NCBI GenBank assembly: GCA_934401915.1
Contig: CAKRSV010000006.1
Location: forward strand, 62,001 to 126,000
Length of the DNA stretch: 64,000 nucleotides
Direction: 5' to 3'
Origin: an uncultured Lachnospiraceae bacterium
GTDB lineage: Bacteria > Bacillota > Clostridia > Lachnospirales > Lachnospiraceae
The translations under genes were made by a program, and so were the position numbers. Of this stretch, positions 35,837-46,100 are shown piece by piece; within the stretch, counting starts at the first letter, position 1; each line of letters begins with the position of its first letter. Under the pieces are notes generated by a model. It was given only the letters and a program-made list of their open reading frames with translations, had not been told where the DNA came from and ran no database searches.

Positions 35837-37537
35837 TCAGGATACGCTCCACTCTCCACTGTCCAGAAACCGCTTCGCCATCTCTTCTGCCTGTGATACG
35901 ATCTCCGGATCATACCCCAGGATCCGCAGCAGTGCGATCGCATTTCTGGTGGTTGCCGGACCCTTGATCAGCTGATAGGGAAAAAGAATATCGTCCTGCT
36001 CCATCTTTTCTTCAAAGTGATAATTGTCGTATACCGACTGCAACAGCTGCGTCAGCTCTCCGTCATGTGTTGCTGCAAAGCAGACCACACTCTCCCTTGC
36101 CAGCATCCGCAGGATCTGCGTGGACGCAGAGATCCGTTCTACCGTGTTCGTTCCCCGGAGCACCTCGTCGACAAAGCACAGCACCTTCATCTGCTCTTTC
36201 CCGGCCTCCTGCACCTGATCCAGGATCCGCTTGATCGACTTCACCTCTGCCATATAATAGCTGTTGCCGCTCTGCACATCATCCTTCAGCGACATGGAAG
36301 AATAGATATAAAACAAGGGCGCACGATACTCTTTTGCCGGACAGGTGTGGATCGTCTGCGCAAGCAGGGCACAGACGCCGACCGTCCGCAAAAACGTGGA
36401 TTTACCGGATGCGTTCGAGCCAGTGAGCAAAACGCTCTTTTGCGCATTGATGGAATTGGCGACCGGATCGGTAAGAAGCGGATGCACCGCATCCCTGATC
36501 TGCAAAAACGCCTTTTTCGAATTTTCTGTCACAAACTCCGGCACACACCAGCCATCCCCGAGATACGCGCGGTACGATCCGATCACGATCGCCGTCTCCA
36601 TCTGTCCGGTGATCGTCACAAGCTCGTCCACCTCTGTCAGATGGCTTCTCAGCTCGGATAACGTGCGGTTAAACTGGATCAGATCCAGATACAGAAACAT
36701 CCGCAGGTAGTCGATCACAACGCTGAGCGGGTTGCCCGATCCCTTCTCTATCGAAATGACGAGATTCGAGTTTCTCGCAAAGGCGCGCAGTGCCCGGCAG
36801 CACTCCTTCAGCCGATTCTTCTGCTCTCCGAAGTCGTCAAGAGGCAGCTTGCCGATCTGCTCCGCTCCGTCCAGCATCCGCCGGATGTAGTAGAAGCTGG
36901 TGACATACGGCTCCACTTCCTTGTATTCCTTATAGTAGTTGACCACGTTATGACAGCTTACCGCCAGAAAGAACACGATGCCGACCGGAAGGGAGAAAAA
37001 CATGATTCCAATTCCTGCCAGCACAAGCAGGTCAAACAGGTAATACTTCGTATTGGTACGCACGCCGAGCGTGTCCAGATTCTCCAGATACTCGTAGATC
37101 GAATGTTTGCCGCTGCGTCCCATCTTCCACAGCTCCTGCTGCACCGCCTGACGCTCCTTCTCATGCTCTGCAAAATACCGGATCTGCCGCTCTTCCTCCT
37201 CCAGCTCCTGTTTGTCGTAAAGCGGCGTCCTGAGCCGGTAATATAAGTATTCGTCACCGGCGGCGCTGCAGGAGCTGTTCATCATCTGGTAGATGCTGTC
37301 CATATTCAGGTCACTCCACGTGATATCGTCTATCATGTGTTCTTTCCGGTGCTTTTCATAATAGCAACAGATGTGATCCAGCTCTTCCGCCCCGTAATTT
37401 CTTGTCGGCAGGCTTCCGTAGCCCTGATACATCTTTTCCAAGACCTTTTTCTGGAAGGAAAGGCTGTTCAGATATTCCTTTCCCATTAAAAGCACTACCA
37501 GCAGTGTCATCGCGATTGCTAAAATAAGATATTCCAT
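35837..37537 (-). CDS. MutS-family ATPase with membrane segments
   Basis: A 566-residue protein with a hydrophobic N-terminus ([15 protein letters not shown]) and a second hydrophobic pair (about 165-195). A MutS core-like helical region leads to the MutS ATPase domain (GSNASGKST Walker [13 protein letters not shown]alker [10 protein letters not shown] switch). The mismatch-recognition domain is absent, so this is not classical MutS. It belongs to the membrane-associated MutS-related branch of Firmicutes, whose role is unknown. It starts two bases after the stop of the upstream amidohydrolase gene. Confidence 0.85.
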   Translation of the reverse strand: MEYLILAIAMTLLVVLLMGKEYLNSLSFQKKVLEKMYQGYGSLPTRNYGAEELDHICCYYEKHRKEHMIDDITWSDLNMDSIYQMMNSSCSAAGDEYLYYRLRTPLYDKQELEEEERQIRYFAEHEKERQAVQQELWKMGRSGKHSIYEYLENLDTLGVRTNTKYYLFDLLVLAGIGIMFFSLPVGIVFFLAVSCHNVVNYYKEYKEVEPYVTSFYYIRRMLDGAEQIGKLPLDDFGEQKNRLKECCRALRAFARNSNLVISIEKGSGNPLSVVIDYLRMFLYLDLIQFNRTLSELRSHLTEVDELVTITGQMETAIVIGSYRAYLGDGWCVPEFVTENSKKAFLQIRDAVHPLLTDPVANSINAQKSVLLTGSNASGKSTFLRTVGVCALLAQTIHTCPAKEYRAPLFYIYSSMSLKDDVQSGNSYYMAEVKSIKRILDQVQEAGKEQMKVLCFVDEVLRGTNTVERISASTQILRMLARESVVCFAATHDGELTQLLQSVYDNYHFEEKMEQDDILFPYQLIKGPATTRNAIALLRILGYDPEIVSQAEEMAKRFLDSGEWSVS

Positions 37538-37539
37538 CG

Positions 37540-38835
37540 TTATCTGAGACTGTCGATTATCTCGTTTGCCTTTCTATATATTTGCTCCGCGTCGATCGGA
37601 GCTGCAAAACGACCGTTTTCATAGAGGATCTTTCCATGGATCATCGTCATTTTCACGTTCTGCTTGCTGCCACTGTACACGATATTCTTCGGAATATTGT
37701 TGATTGGCTGCATGTTGGGCTGATGCAGATCCAGAAGAATAATGTCTGCCAGCTTTCCTCTGCCGAGCGTATCTGTATCCGGGAGAAACATCGCCTTCGA
37801 GCCGTTGACGGTCGCCATCTTCAGCACTTCCAGAGCATCCACCGCCGAGGCGTCACTCTCCCGCAGCTTGGCAAGACCGGTCACCAGGAACATTTCCCGG
37901 AACATATCCAGACAGTTATTGCTTGCCGGGCCGTCTGTTCCGATCGCTACATTGATACCCCGTTTCAGGTACTCTGAGATCGGCGCGATGCCGCTCGCCA
38001 GCTTCGTGTTCGAACCCGGATTCGTGACAACGCTCAGATGATGCTTCGCAAAGACATCCATATCCTCTTCTGTCATATGGACACAGTGATAGCCGCCTCC
38101 TCCAAAGTCGAAGATCCCCATCTGATCGAGCAGGACCGCCGGGGTGACGCCGTAGCGTCCCTTGCACTCCGAAACCTCCGTCTGTGTTTCTGCCAGATGC
38201 GTGTACACCGGCGCCTGATACTTGTGGGCAAGCGCGGCGATCCCCTCCAGCAGCTCTCTGGAACAGGTATACTCTGCATGAAAACCGATCACGTAGCTGA
38301 GCAGCGGATCGTTCCCGTTCAGCTTCTGATACATCTCTTCCACCAATTCAAGGGACTGGCTGAAATTGTTCAGCGCTCCCACCTGGACGCACCGCATCCC
38401 CATATCCGAGCAGGCGCGTGCCACGGTCTGCGGCGTCAGATACATATCAAAGATCGCCGTGATCCCGCTGGTCAGGTATTCCAGAATGGCAAGCTGCGTC
38501 AAATGATAGATCTTCTCTCCATCGAGCTTTGCTTCCACCGGAAACACCTGCTTATTCAGCCAGTCCTGCAGCGGCAGATCATCCGCATAGGAACGGAGCA
38601 GCGTCATCCCGGAATGGGTGTGCGCATCCTTAAATCCGGGCATCAGCAGATTTCCCTCACAGTCGATCTCCCGGTCCCAGATGATACTGGAAAGCTCCAG
38701 TCCCGCATAGACCTCGTCCGTGTCGGAGCCATCCCCGACATAAAGGATCCTTTCATTCTGCACCCACAGCTCACCCATCAGGAGTTCGCTGTTTTCCATC
38801 GTCAGTATCCTTGCATTATAAAATCTGATATTCAT
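37540..38835 (-). CDS. Amidohydrolase (methylthioadenosine/S-adenosylhomocysteine deaminase-like)
   Basis: A 431-residue protein from the ATG at 38835, after GGAGGAACCT; the in-frame extension to 38979 would overlap cdd. Metal ligands of subtype III amidohydrolases are in place: DAHTHSGM, GFHAEY, HLAET and GTDGPASNN. The MTA/SAH or other N-heterocycle deaminases are the closest match by motif. Its place after punA and cdd supports nucleoside deamination and salvage. Confidence 0.88.
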   Translation of the reverse strand: MNIRFYNARILTMENSELLMGELWVQNERILYVGDGSDTDEVYAGLELSSIIWDREIDCEGNLLMPGFKDAHTHSGMTLLRSYADDLPLQDWLNKQVFPVEAKLDGEKIYHLTQLAILEYLTSGITAIFDMYLTPQTVARACSDMGMRCVQVGALNNFSQSLELVEEMYQKLNGNDPLLSYVIGFHAEYTCSRELLEGIAALAHKYQAPVYTHLAETQTEVSECKGRYGVTPAVLLDQMGIFDFGGGGYHCVHMTEEDMDVFAKHHLSVVTNPGSNTKLASGIAPISEYLKRGINVAIGTDGPASNNCLDMFREMFLVTGLAKLRESDASAVDALEVLKMATVNGSKAMFLPDTDTLGRGKLADIILLDLHQPNMQPINNIPKNIVYSGSKQNVKMTMIHGKILYENGRFAAPIDAEQIYRKANEIIDSLR

Positions 38836-38893
38836 AGGTTCCTCCACACAGCCCTTTATCGTAATTATGTCTCTGCTTTTACGGGCTGTATCC

Positions 38894-39343
38894 TTATTTT
38901 TGCAGATTGACCGGACCAAATCCCTCCGGCAGGATCTCCCGCAGCCGATAACTGCGATATTCGTCGGGTGAAAGGGCAACGATCACCTCAAAGGAATCCG
39001 GATCGCAGAATTCCATCATGACCTGACGGCAGACCCCGCAGGGAAAACCGTACTGTGTGATCTCCTCTCCCTTCGGACTTCCGACAACGGCTATCGCCCG
39101 GAAGGCAAGGCAGCCTTCGCTGACCGCCTTAAAAAAAGCCGTGCGCTCTGCGCAGTTGGTCGGCGTATAGGCGGCATTTTCGATATTGCATCCCCGATAA
39201 ATACGCCCGTCCGCCGCAAGCAGCGCCGCGCCCACATCATAATGTGAATACGGCGTATATGCCATCTTACGCGCTTCTATCGCCTGACGGATCAGATCCC
39301 GTATCTGTTCCCGCGTCAGCAGCTCTGTGTTTTTTTCTCCCAT
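38894..39343 (-). CDS. cdd: Cytidine deaminase
   Basis: A 149-residue protein from the ATG at 39343 (MGEKNTELLTREQ), preceded by GAGG. It has the zinc site NCAERTAFF (Cys plus catalytic Glu) and PCGVCRQ, and the YSHYDVGAALL substrate loop. It converts cytidine and deoxycytidine to uridine forms. It lies between punA and the amidohydrolase gene. Confidence 0.95.
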   Translation of the reverse strand: MGEKNTELLTREQIRDLIRQAIEARKMAYTPYSHYDVGAALLAADGRIYRGCNIENAAYTPTNCAERTAFFKAVSEGCLAFRAIAVVGSPKGEEITQYGFPCGVCRQVMMEFCDPDSFEVIVALSPDEYRSYRLREILPEGFGPVNLQK

Positions 39344-39411
39344 ATAAATCCTCATTTCTGTGCACGCTTTTGCGCACACGAACCTCTTCCTTCTGCATCC
39401 GGTCTTCCGTG

Positions 39412-40245
39412 TCAGATAAACGGTTTGAACTTTCCGACAGACTCTGCCAGCAGCTTTTCAAATTTCGGTGCTACCGCGTCAGCCGCCGCCTGTACTTCCT
39501 CGTGGTTCAGCGGCGAACTGCTCATCCCTGCGGCAAGATTGCTGATACAGGATATTCCGCAGATCTTCATACCCATATGGTTTGCGGCGATCGCCTCTAC
39601 CACCGTGCTCATTCCAACCGCGTTTGCACCAAGCGTATGAAGCATCCTGATCTCCGCAGGAGACTCGAAGGACGGACCGGTGAGCTGCGCGTACACGCCC
39701 TCAAACAATTCAATGTCGTTCTCTTTTGCACACCCTCTGATAATGTCCTGAAGATCCTCGTCATATACGTGCGACATATCCGGGAATCTTGTGCCGAGTT
39801 CTTCGATATTGGCCCCGATAAGCGGATTCGGTGCGAAACAGGAAATGTGATCCCGGATCAGCATCAGCGCCCCCGCGTGGAAGGAAGGATCGATACCGCC
39901 CGCCGCGTTTGTGAGGAACAGGATCTTTGCCCCCATCAGCTTCATCAGCCTTGCCGGAAGCACCACATCGGTGATCGGATACCCCTCGTAGAAGTGGACA
40001 CGGCCCTGCATCAGCACGACCGGCACCTCGTGGATATAACCAAAGATAAATTTCCCGGCATGTCCCGGAACCGTAGATACCGGAAAGCCTTCGATCTCGC
40101 TGTAGGGAAGCTCCGCCCGCACATCTACCGTCTTTGCAAAATTGCCAAGTCCTGAGCCAAGCACTACGGCAACCTTCGGTTCGAAGTCAATCTTCTCTTT
40201 ATAGCATTTGTAGCAGTTCAATAATTTTTCGTATACTGAATTCAT
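39412..40245 (-). CDS. punA: Purine-nucleoside phosphorylase (trimeric, PunA type)
   Basis: A 277-residue protein from the ATG at 40245 (MNSVYEKLLN), with GGAGG eight bases upstream. Hallmarks are VVLGSGLGNF (phosphate loop), GRVHFYEGY, LTNAAGGI, TGPSFESPAEIRML and GMSTVVEAIAANH. It splits purine nucleosides to base and ribose-1-phosphate. It is the first gene of the operon that runs through cdd, the amidohydrolase, mutS-like, rnhA and the small membrane gene. Confidence 0.95.
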   Translation of the reverse strand: MNSVYEKLLNCYKCYKEKIDFEPKVAVVLGSGLGNFAKTVDVRAELPYSEIEGFPVSTVPGHAGKFIFGYIHEVPVVLMQGRVHFYEGYPITDVVLPARLMKLMGAKILFLTNAAGGIDPSFHAGALMLIRDHISCFAPNPLIGANIEELGTRFPDMSHVYDEDLQDIIRGCAKENDIELFEGVYAQLTGPSFESPAEIRMLHTLGANAVGMSTVVEAIAANHMGMKICGISCISNLAAGMSSSPLNHEEVQAAADAVAPKFEKLLAESVGKFKPFI

Positions 40246-40355
40246 AGGTTTGTCCTCCGTTTCTTTCTTAGAAATGTGGATATCGCTAACGGCGCCAGAA
40301 AAACAAGGGTCTGTCTGCAAACCGTCTGTTTATTCTGTGCGCCTGTTACGATTGT

Positions 40356-40384
40356 ATCATATTTTCCGTTTTTTTCCTAGTAAA
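40356..40384 (-). promoter_or_regulatory. Promoter of the punA operon
   Basis: TTTACT (40384-40379), a 17-bp spacer and TATGAT (40361-40356) lie on the minus strand, about 110 bp upstream of the punA ATG. Confidence 0.6.
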
Positions 40385-40425
40385 ACCATCTCTGCCGCGA
40401 CGCCTCCGCAGGCAGCCGCCGCATA

Positions 40426-41913
40426 TCAGATGATAATGCAGACCATGCCGCCGTTCAAGTCGTTGACGATCTTCTGCATCGTCTCCTGCAGCTTGATCTG
40501 GCTCTCCTCGTTGATCATGGAGATCTTACCGGTAATGCCGTCGTTTACAAGCTGTTCCACCGTCTTGCCGAATATGTTCGTCTCCCAGATCCCCTCCTCG
40601 TTCGTCCCGGTATCGGAGATATAGCGGATCAGATCCTGCGCCTGCTCCTCCGTCCCCACGATCGGAGAGATCTCCGTCTCGATCGTCGCCTTGATCAGAT
40701 GGATGCTGGGGCTTTCTGCCTTGATCTTCACCCCGAATTTATTTCCCTGTTTTATCAGCTCCGGTTTGGCGAGCACAATCTCCTCGCGGTCCGGCATCAC
40801 AACGCCATAGCCCTTATACCGCACCGCCTCCATGGCGTGCAGCACCTTGGTGTACTCCTTTTTCATCCGCGCCATGTCGCGCAGTGTCGAAAGAAGCTGA
40901 TACTCACTCTCGATATTTTCTCCGACCAGATCGCTGAGCATCTCATAATAGTAGCGGTCATCCACATCGAGCACCACGCGGACGCAGCCGTCGGACATAC
41001 TGATCCCGTCCAGCTTGCACTTCCTGATATATTCGCTCTCGAGCTGCAGACCGCCTCCCGAGATATCACGGATATGATTGAGCTGGTTCATCAGCTGTTT
41101 GATCTGGAGGATCAGATCCTGCTTGACCTTGTGCTCGCACGGAAGCATCTCTACCCATTTAGGCATATAGAACTCGATCATCGTCAGCGGGAACTCATAG
41201 AGCACGTTCTCCATGATGTGATTGATGTCCTCCCGCTTCAGCTGCTCGCAGTTGACAGGCATGACCGTCACCTGATACTTATCGCTGATCTCATCGGCGA
41301 GCGCTCTTGTCTCGTCCGCATAGGGCTTCGCCGAGTTGAGCAGCACCAGAAACGGCTTGCCAAGCTCCTTGAGTTCCCGGATCGTGCGCTCCTCGGCCTC
41401 CAGAAAACTCTCTCTGGGAAGCTCCCCGAAGCTCCCGTCGCAGGTTACCACGATCCCGATCGTCGAGTGATCACGGATCACCTTGCGCGTTCCGATCTCC
41501 GCCGCCTTGGTAAAAGGGATCTCCTCCACAGACCAGGGCGTTTTGACCATGCGCTCTTCCTGCTCCTCCAGATGTCCGCTCGCCCCGTCCACCATATAGC
41601 CGACACAGTCGATCAGACGCACATCCACATCGATGTCGCTGCCAAGCCTTATGTGCGCTGCTTCCTTCGGAATGAACTTCGGTTCCGTAGTCGTGATGGT
41701 CTTGCCGCCTGCGCTCTGCGGCATTTCGTCCTGCGCGCGCTCTTTTTCGTGCTCATCTTCCATAAAGGGAAGTACCAGCAGATTCATAAAACGCTTGATA
41801 AAAGTAGATTTTCCGGTGCGGACCGGACCTACGACGCCCAGATAGATCTCCCCGCCGGTTCGGATCTGTATATCTTTATACAAGTCATATGTACTACTCT
41901 GCAAAAAGTCCAT
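40426..41913 (-). CDS. spoIVA: Stage IV sporulation protein A
   Basis: A 495-residue protein with Walker A GPVRTGKS (29-36) and a TRAFAC-like GTPase/ATPase fold (LIDCVGYMVDGA). The long conserved middle (FTKAAEIGTRKVIRDHSTIG) follows, and the C-terminus is the spore-envelope anchoring domain that ends in hydrophobic CIII. SpoIVA polymerises with ATP hydrolysis on the forespore surface to build the coat basement layer. Expression should be mother-cell specific. No clear SigE promoter was found. A hairpin and T-run precede the ATG. Confidence 0.97.
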   Translation of the reverse strand: MDFLQSSTYDLYKDIQIRTGGEIYLGVVGPVRTGKSTFIKRFMNLLVLPFMEDEHEKERAQDEMPQSAGGKTITTTEPKFIPKEAAHIRLGSDIDVDVRLIDCVGYMVDGASGHLEEQEERMVKTPWSVEEIPFTKAAEIGTRKVIRDHSTIGIVVTCDGSFGELPRESFLEAEERTIRELKELGKPFLVLLNSAKPYADETRALADEISDKYQVTVMPVNCEQLKREDINHIMENVLYEFPLTMIEFYMPKWVEMLPCEHKVKQDLILQIKQLMNQLNHIRDISGGGLQLESEYIRKCKLDGISMSDGCVRVVLDVDDRYYYEMLSDLVGENIESEYQLLSTLRDMARMKKEYTKVLHAMEAVRYKGYGVVMPDREEIVLAKPELIKQGNKFGVKIKAESPSIHLIKATIETEISPIVGTEEQAQDLIRYISDTGTNEEGIWETNIFGKTVEQLVNDGITGKISMINEESQIKLQETMQKIVNDLNGGMVCIII

Positions 41914-41958
41914 AAAAAATCCTCCTACATATGCTGATACATATATATGCAGGAGGAT
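41914..41958 (-). terminator. Hairpin with T-run overlapping the spoIVA ribosome binding site
   Basis: A 14-bp stem (41919-41932 with 41945-41958, one G-U pair) and a 12-nt loop end on the minus strand in TTTTTT followed at once by the spoIVA ATG. The 5' arm CCTCCT pairs with the AGGAGG ribosome binding site in the 3' arm. It lies 6 bp after the lactonase stop, so it is probably its terminator as well as a possible block on spoIVA translation. Confidence 0.75.
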
Positions 41959-41964
41959 ATCTGA

Positions 41965-43026
41965 CTATTCTGGCAGTTTGTGGAAAATAATGCAGTTTGG
42001 CTGGTCCACTTCGATCTCTTTGCCGTTCATGACCAACAGTCCGTTCTTGAGATCCACCGTGAAAAATGTCATCGTGTTCGACTCATGGTTGAGCGAGACC
42101 AGATGCCTGTTATCCGGAAAAAGACTCACATCCTTCGGATAATCTCCGCTGACCGGCAGACACAGGATCTTATCAAGCATTCCCGTCTTCTGATCAATGC
42201 TGTAGACCACCGCGCTGTTGTCCCCGGCGTTCGAGCTTACCAGGTATTTAAAGTCATTGGATATGTTCAGCGCACTTGCCGCCGAACCGCCCGCATGATA
42301 ATCATTCAGCGTAGAGATCGTCTGGATCTTCTCAAACTCCGGATTTCCGGAAACCTCCTGGTAGGTGTAGACATCAATATAATTCTTTAACTCGTGCACG
42401 ATATACAGAACGTGCCCGTCCTTGGAAAACTTGATATGACGCGGTGCAGATTCCTGCTCGCTTCGTATCATATCGATCAGCTTCAGCTTGCCGGTGGTGT
42501 GATCCAGCCGGTACACACTGACGTGATCCAGCCCCAGATCCGCCGCACACAGATACTTGTTGTCCCTGGTCATCTTGACACAGTTCACATGCGGCCGGAA
42601 ATTCCGCTCGGCAATGCTGCCAAGTCCCTTGTGGTAGATCTCGTCTGTAATCTCACCCACACCGCCGTCCTCACGAAGCCGCAGCACGGTGATCTTTCCG
42701 TCGTGGTATCCCCCTACGAAAAGGAATTTTCCCTCATAATCGGTAGAGATGTAACATCCCCGCATACCGTTGATGCTTCCCTCGTTGATGACCTCCAGAT
42801 CTCCGGTCGGAAGGATCCGGTACGCTTCCACCCCGAAATCAGTGATAGAGTACAGATACTTTCCATTATGTGAGATCGAGATATAGGAGGAGTTGGTGAT
42901 CTCCACCTGATTCTTCTCTGTCATCCTGCCGTTTTTCATATCCACATCGTAAATCCTGATTCCGTAATTATCCTTCTGTCCTACCGTATAGGTGGAGACA
43001 TATGCCACATATTTTTCCTGACTCAT
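41965..43026 (-). CDS. Lactonase family protein (6-phosphogluconolactonase-like beta-propeller)
   Basis: A 353-residue seven-bladed beta-propeller of the YbhE/Pgl type (PF10282), with repeated blade motifs such as SHNGKYLYSITDFG, CYISTDYEGKFLFVGGYH, HIKFSKDGHVLYIVHEL and PNCIIFHKLPE at the end. It may hydrolyse 6-phosphogluconolactone or another sugar lactone. No neighbouring pentose-phosphate genes support a choice. It has its own promoter and terminator. Confidence 0.85.
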   Translation of the reverse strand: MSQEKYVAYVSTYTVGQKDNYGIRIYDVDMKNGRMTEKNQVEITNSSYISISHNGKYLYSITDFGVEAYRILPTGDLEVINEGSINGMRGCYISTDYEGKFLFVGGYHDGKITVLRLREDGGVGEITDEIYHKGLGSIAERNFRPHVNCVKMTRDNKYLCAADLGLDHVSVYRLDHTTGKLKLIDMIRSEQESAPRHIKFSKDGHVLYIVHELKNYIDVYTYQEVSGNPEFEKIQTISTLNDYHAGGSAASALNISNDFKYLVSSNAGDNSAVVYSIDQKTGMLDKILCLPVSGDYPKDVSLFPDNRHLVSLNHESNTMTFFTVDLKNGLLVMNGKEIEVDQPNCIIFHKLPE

Positions 43027-43109
43027 ACCTGACCATACCTTTCTCCGTAATACAAAATCCGTCTTTATTCAAATGCCGCCTTTTAGTAATCCTTCATCGG
43101 CATGGCTTG

Positions 43110-43138
43110 ATTCTACCACACTTTGAAAAGGTTGTAAA
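43110..43138 (-). promoter_or_regulatory. Promoter of the lactonase gene
   Basis: TTTACA (43138-43133), a 17-bp spacer and TAGAAT (43115-43110) lie on the minus strand, about 85 bp upstream of the ATG at 43026. Confidence 0.65.
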
Positions 43139-43156
43139 ACAAAACAGCACCGGCGC

Positions 43157-46100
43157 TCACCCCACAGGCTTTGCCTTGATCTTAAACTTTACGACCTTCG
43201 TTCCGCCGTAGTTACCGATTCCCTGCAGCGTGACACTTGCCGTTCCTTTCCAGATACCATTCCGATAGCTTCCTGCTACGATGACATAGTCTTCTCCATA
43301 GACCAGATTCGTTCCGGTTTTGGCGTTTCCGATCCTTGCTGTCTGGAAATCCTGCGCGGAAAGACTGATCTCGTTTCCTGTATAGACCTGATCCTTAATG
43401 ACGATGGCAGCCTTGCCAAGAGCGGTCGGCACAATACGGAAACTTGTGCTGATCTCTCCGGTATAATTTCCTCTACCGGACGTGGCCACCTTCACCGTAT
43501 CTCCCACATGAAACTCTGTGTCCCCAGATACTTCCGTATCCTCCACAAAATATTTCAGTTTCCGCTCATAGTCCGTTCCGGCTTTCAGTACCTTTCCGTC
43601 GCCGTCCGTGATCACAACCTTCGTGCTGCAGTCCTTTGGCTTTTTCTGGTTGTAGACCTTATCCTCCGCAGTCATAACGATATCCGTTACACCGGTCAGA
43701 TCCTTTGCCGAAATGGTGTAATGCACCGTCCTTTTCGCACCGGTGTAATTGCCCTTTCCGGTGATCGTGATCGTCGGCGGATTCTTCTGTTTAAATGAGC
43801 TGTCCTCATACACCTTCGTATTCGCGGTATATTTTACAGTGTAATCAACGCCCTGTGTCAGCGTGACATCTCCTGCCTTCACCGTAACAAGAGGCTTTGC
43901 ACCGCTCTTACAATATACGACAGCCGGATCATATGCGATTGAAAGCGCCTCTGCATCCGCGAATATCGCATTCTTTGCAATGGTAAAGTTTTTCTTGAGA
44001 ACGCCTGTATACTTTCCTTTGCCGGTAAAAAGAATCGTTGCCTTGCCCGCCTTATCATTGCCGCTGTAGCTTACTGCAAAATCCCGTCCTTCTTCCAGTA
44101 TATCGGTCACGGACTGCTTCTTCCCATCCGCGCCCTTGCTCTGGTAGGTGTAGCTCAGTCTGTAACCCTTCTGTGAAGAAGCATCATATGCAGGCAGTGT
44201 ATATTCCGTTTTTCCCGGCTCGTAGGTCACCTGCGATACGAAAGATCCCGGCTCCACTTTCACCTTCGTCATGGAAACGCCGGTGATCTTAAACGTCAGC
44301 TTCCGGGTCCCTTTGTACTCATGCAGTCCTTTGACCGATACGGTCGCTGTTCCGATCTCGATGTTGTCCGCATAGCTGACTTCGTAATCGGTTCCTTCCT
44401 CCAGAGTACGGCTTCCATTTTTTATAAGCAGCGCCGGACAGATCTCCGCTCCCGTATAGACAGCCGTCTGATCCGCTTTGTTTGCAAAGGAAACCTTGAG
44501 TTTGCTCATCAGATATTCTGATTTTTTGTCGGCAATCGTCTCCGTCACGGTTCTTGTCCCGGTATAATTGCCGCAACCGGTTATGGTTATCTCATATTTT
44601 CCGGCTTCCTTATACTCGGCATCGCCGAAGTCTGCCGTATAATCTTTTTTAATTTTAAGCGTTTTCTTGCCCCATTTTACAACCGGCTGCTTCTTCTGGG
44701 CTTTTCCGTTCGACACAATATAGATGTCCTCTGCCGCGATATCCGCGTCTCCGAGATCCTTAGCCGAAATGCTGAATATCCTGGCAATTGTTCCCGTGTA
44801 ATTGCCCTTGCCGGTGACAACAAGTGTCGGCGCTTTCACAGCATTTTCTGCAGCAGCGTTTGTATTATTCTTATAGGAAACAACATAATCTTTCTTCTCT
44901 GTCAGCTTCTTCGTCCCGTCATAAACGCGGATCTGCGGTTTTATCGCCAAACCAGTGTACACATAGGAATCCTGAAGCCCTGCGATCCAAAGTTTCCCGA
45001 CCTCGATCTTCTCATCCAGAATATCATCGGGATCGATCTCTCCGTATACGCTCTTTCCATTTTTCCTGCTCAGGATCGTATAGGTTCTGATAAAAGGATC
45101 GCTTCCAGTATAACCCGTTCCCTTCGCCAACGCGTATAGCGTGATATTGCAGTCCTCGTCCTCCAGCCCTGATAAACGGATCGGGCCTTCATAACGTGAA
45201 CTGGAGCCCGTAGGTACGGATCCATCCAGCGTATAATAGATCTCTACGCCGTTTACCTGCGCCTGCGTCAATTCCCCGGCTTCGTCATACGCACTGACGG
45301 TCAGCACGATCGCAGACTGATCAGGCAGCTGCTTTCCGTCTGCATAGTTTGCCGTGATCCGAAGCTGATCGCCCTTCTTCCATCTGGCTGTGTAGGTCAT
45401 ATCGCCGGTGACCGGAATCGTCAGATCAAGCCGTGTACCCTCATCCTCCGGATCGGTAAACCATCCCTCAAACCGATAATCCTCTTTCTCCGGCTGCGGA
45501 ATATCGGTGCTCTCAAGATAATCGCCGTCGATCAGCGTCAGTTCCGCCACCGTGTCATTGTCTGAGCGGAAAACCACCTTATGTCTTGAAATTTTGAAAA
45601 AGAATACAGCGGTATCACTGTTTTGATGATATCCGTCCTTCCTGACCGCGATTGCGCGAACCTCCGTATCCTTTGCCAAAGTAAGCGGCTTGTCGAAACG
45701 CAGCGACTTCTCTGTCGGCTCTGTGCCGTCCAGCGTATAAAAGATCGTTACCCCTGCCGTTCCACTTTTCAGTGTCACCTGCGAATTCTTCGCAAACGCA
45801 TCCGCTGCTGTCGGATTTCCCTCTGCATCCGTAATAACCGCCGTCGGCATATCGAGCTTCTCCTGCACGCTGACACTGCAAACTGCCTGATAACCGCCAT
45901 ACGAAGCCGTGATGACCGCCGTACCGCCGCCGACTGCCTGTATCGTTGCCTTCGTGTCGGAACCTGTCACCGTCGCAACCGCTTCATCCGAAGTCGTCCA
46001 GACAACCGCTTTTCTCTCCGGCAGATTCGAGATCTCCTTTACCGAAATCTGCTGTACTTCGCCTTTTGTAAGCTGTAACTCCGACTGGGTCAGTTCCATG

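Noticed and set aside
40699..41937. 412-codon plus-strand frame opposite spoIVA
   Set aside because: SpoIVA is unmistakable on the minus strand. The antisense frame is His/Leu/Arg-rich shadow coding with no start signal.
43157..45050. Repeated short motifs considered as a CRISPR array or DNA satellite
   Set aside because: The repetition is at protein level (70-90 residue units), with divergent DNA, and lies inside one open frame.
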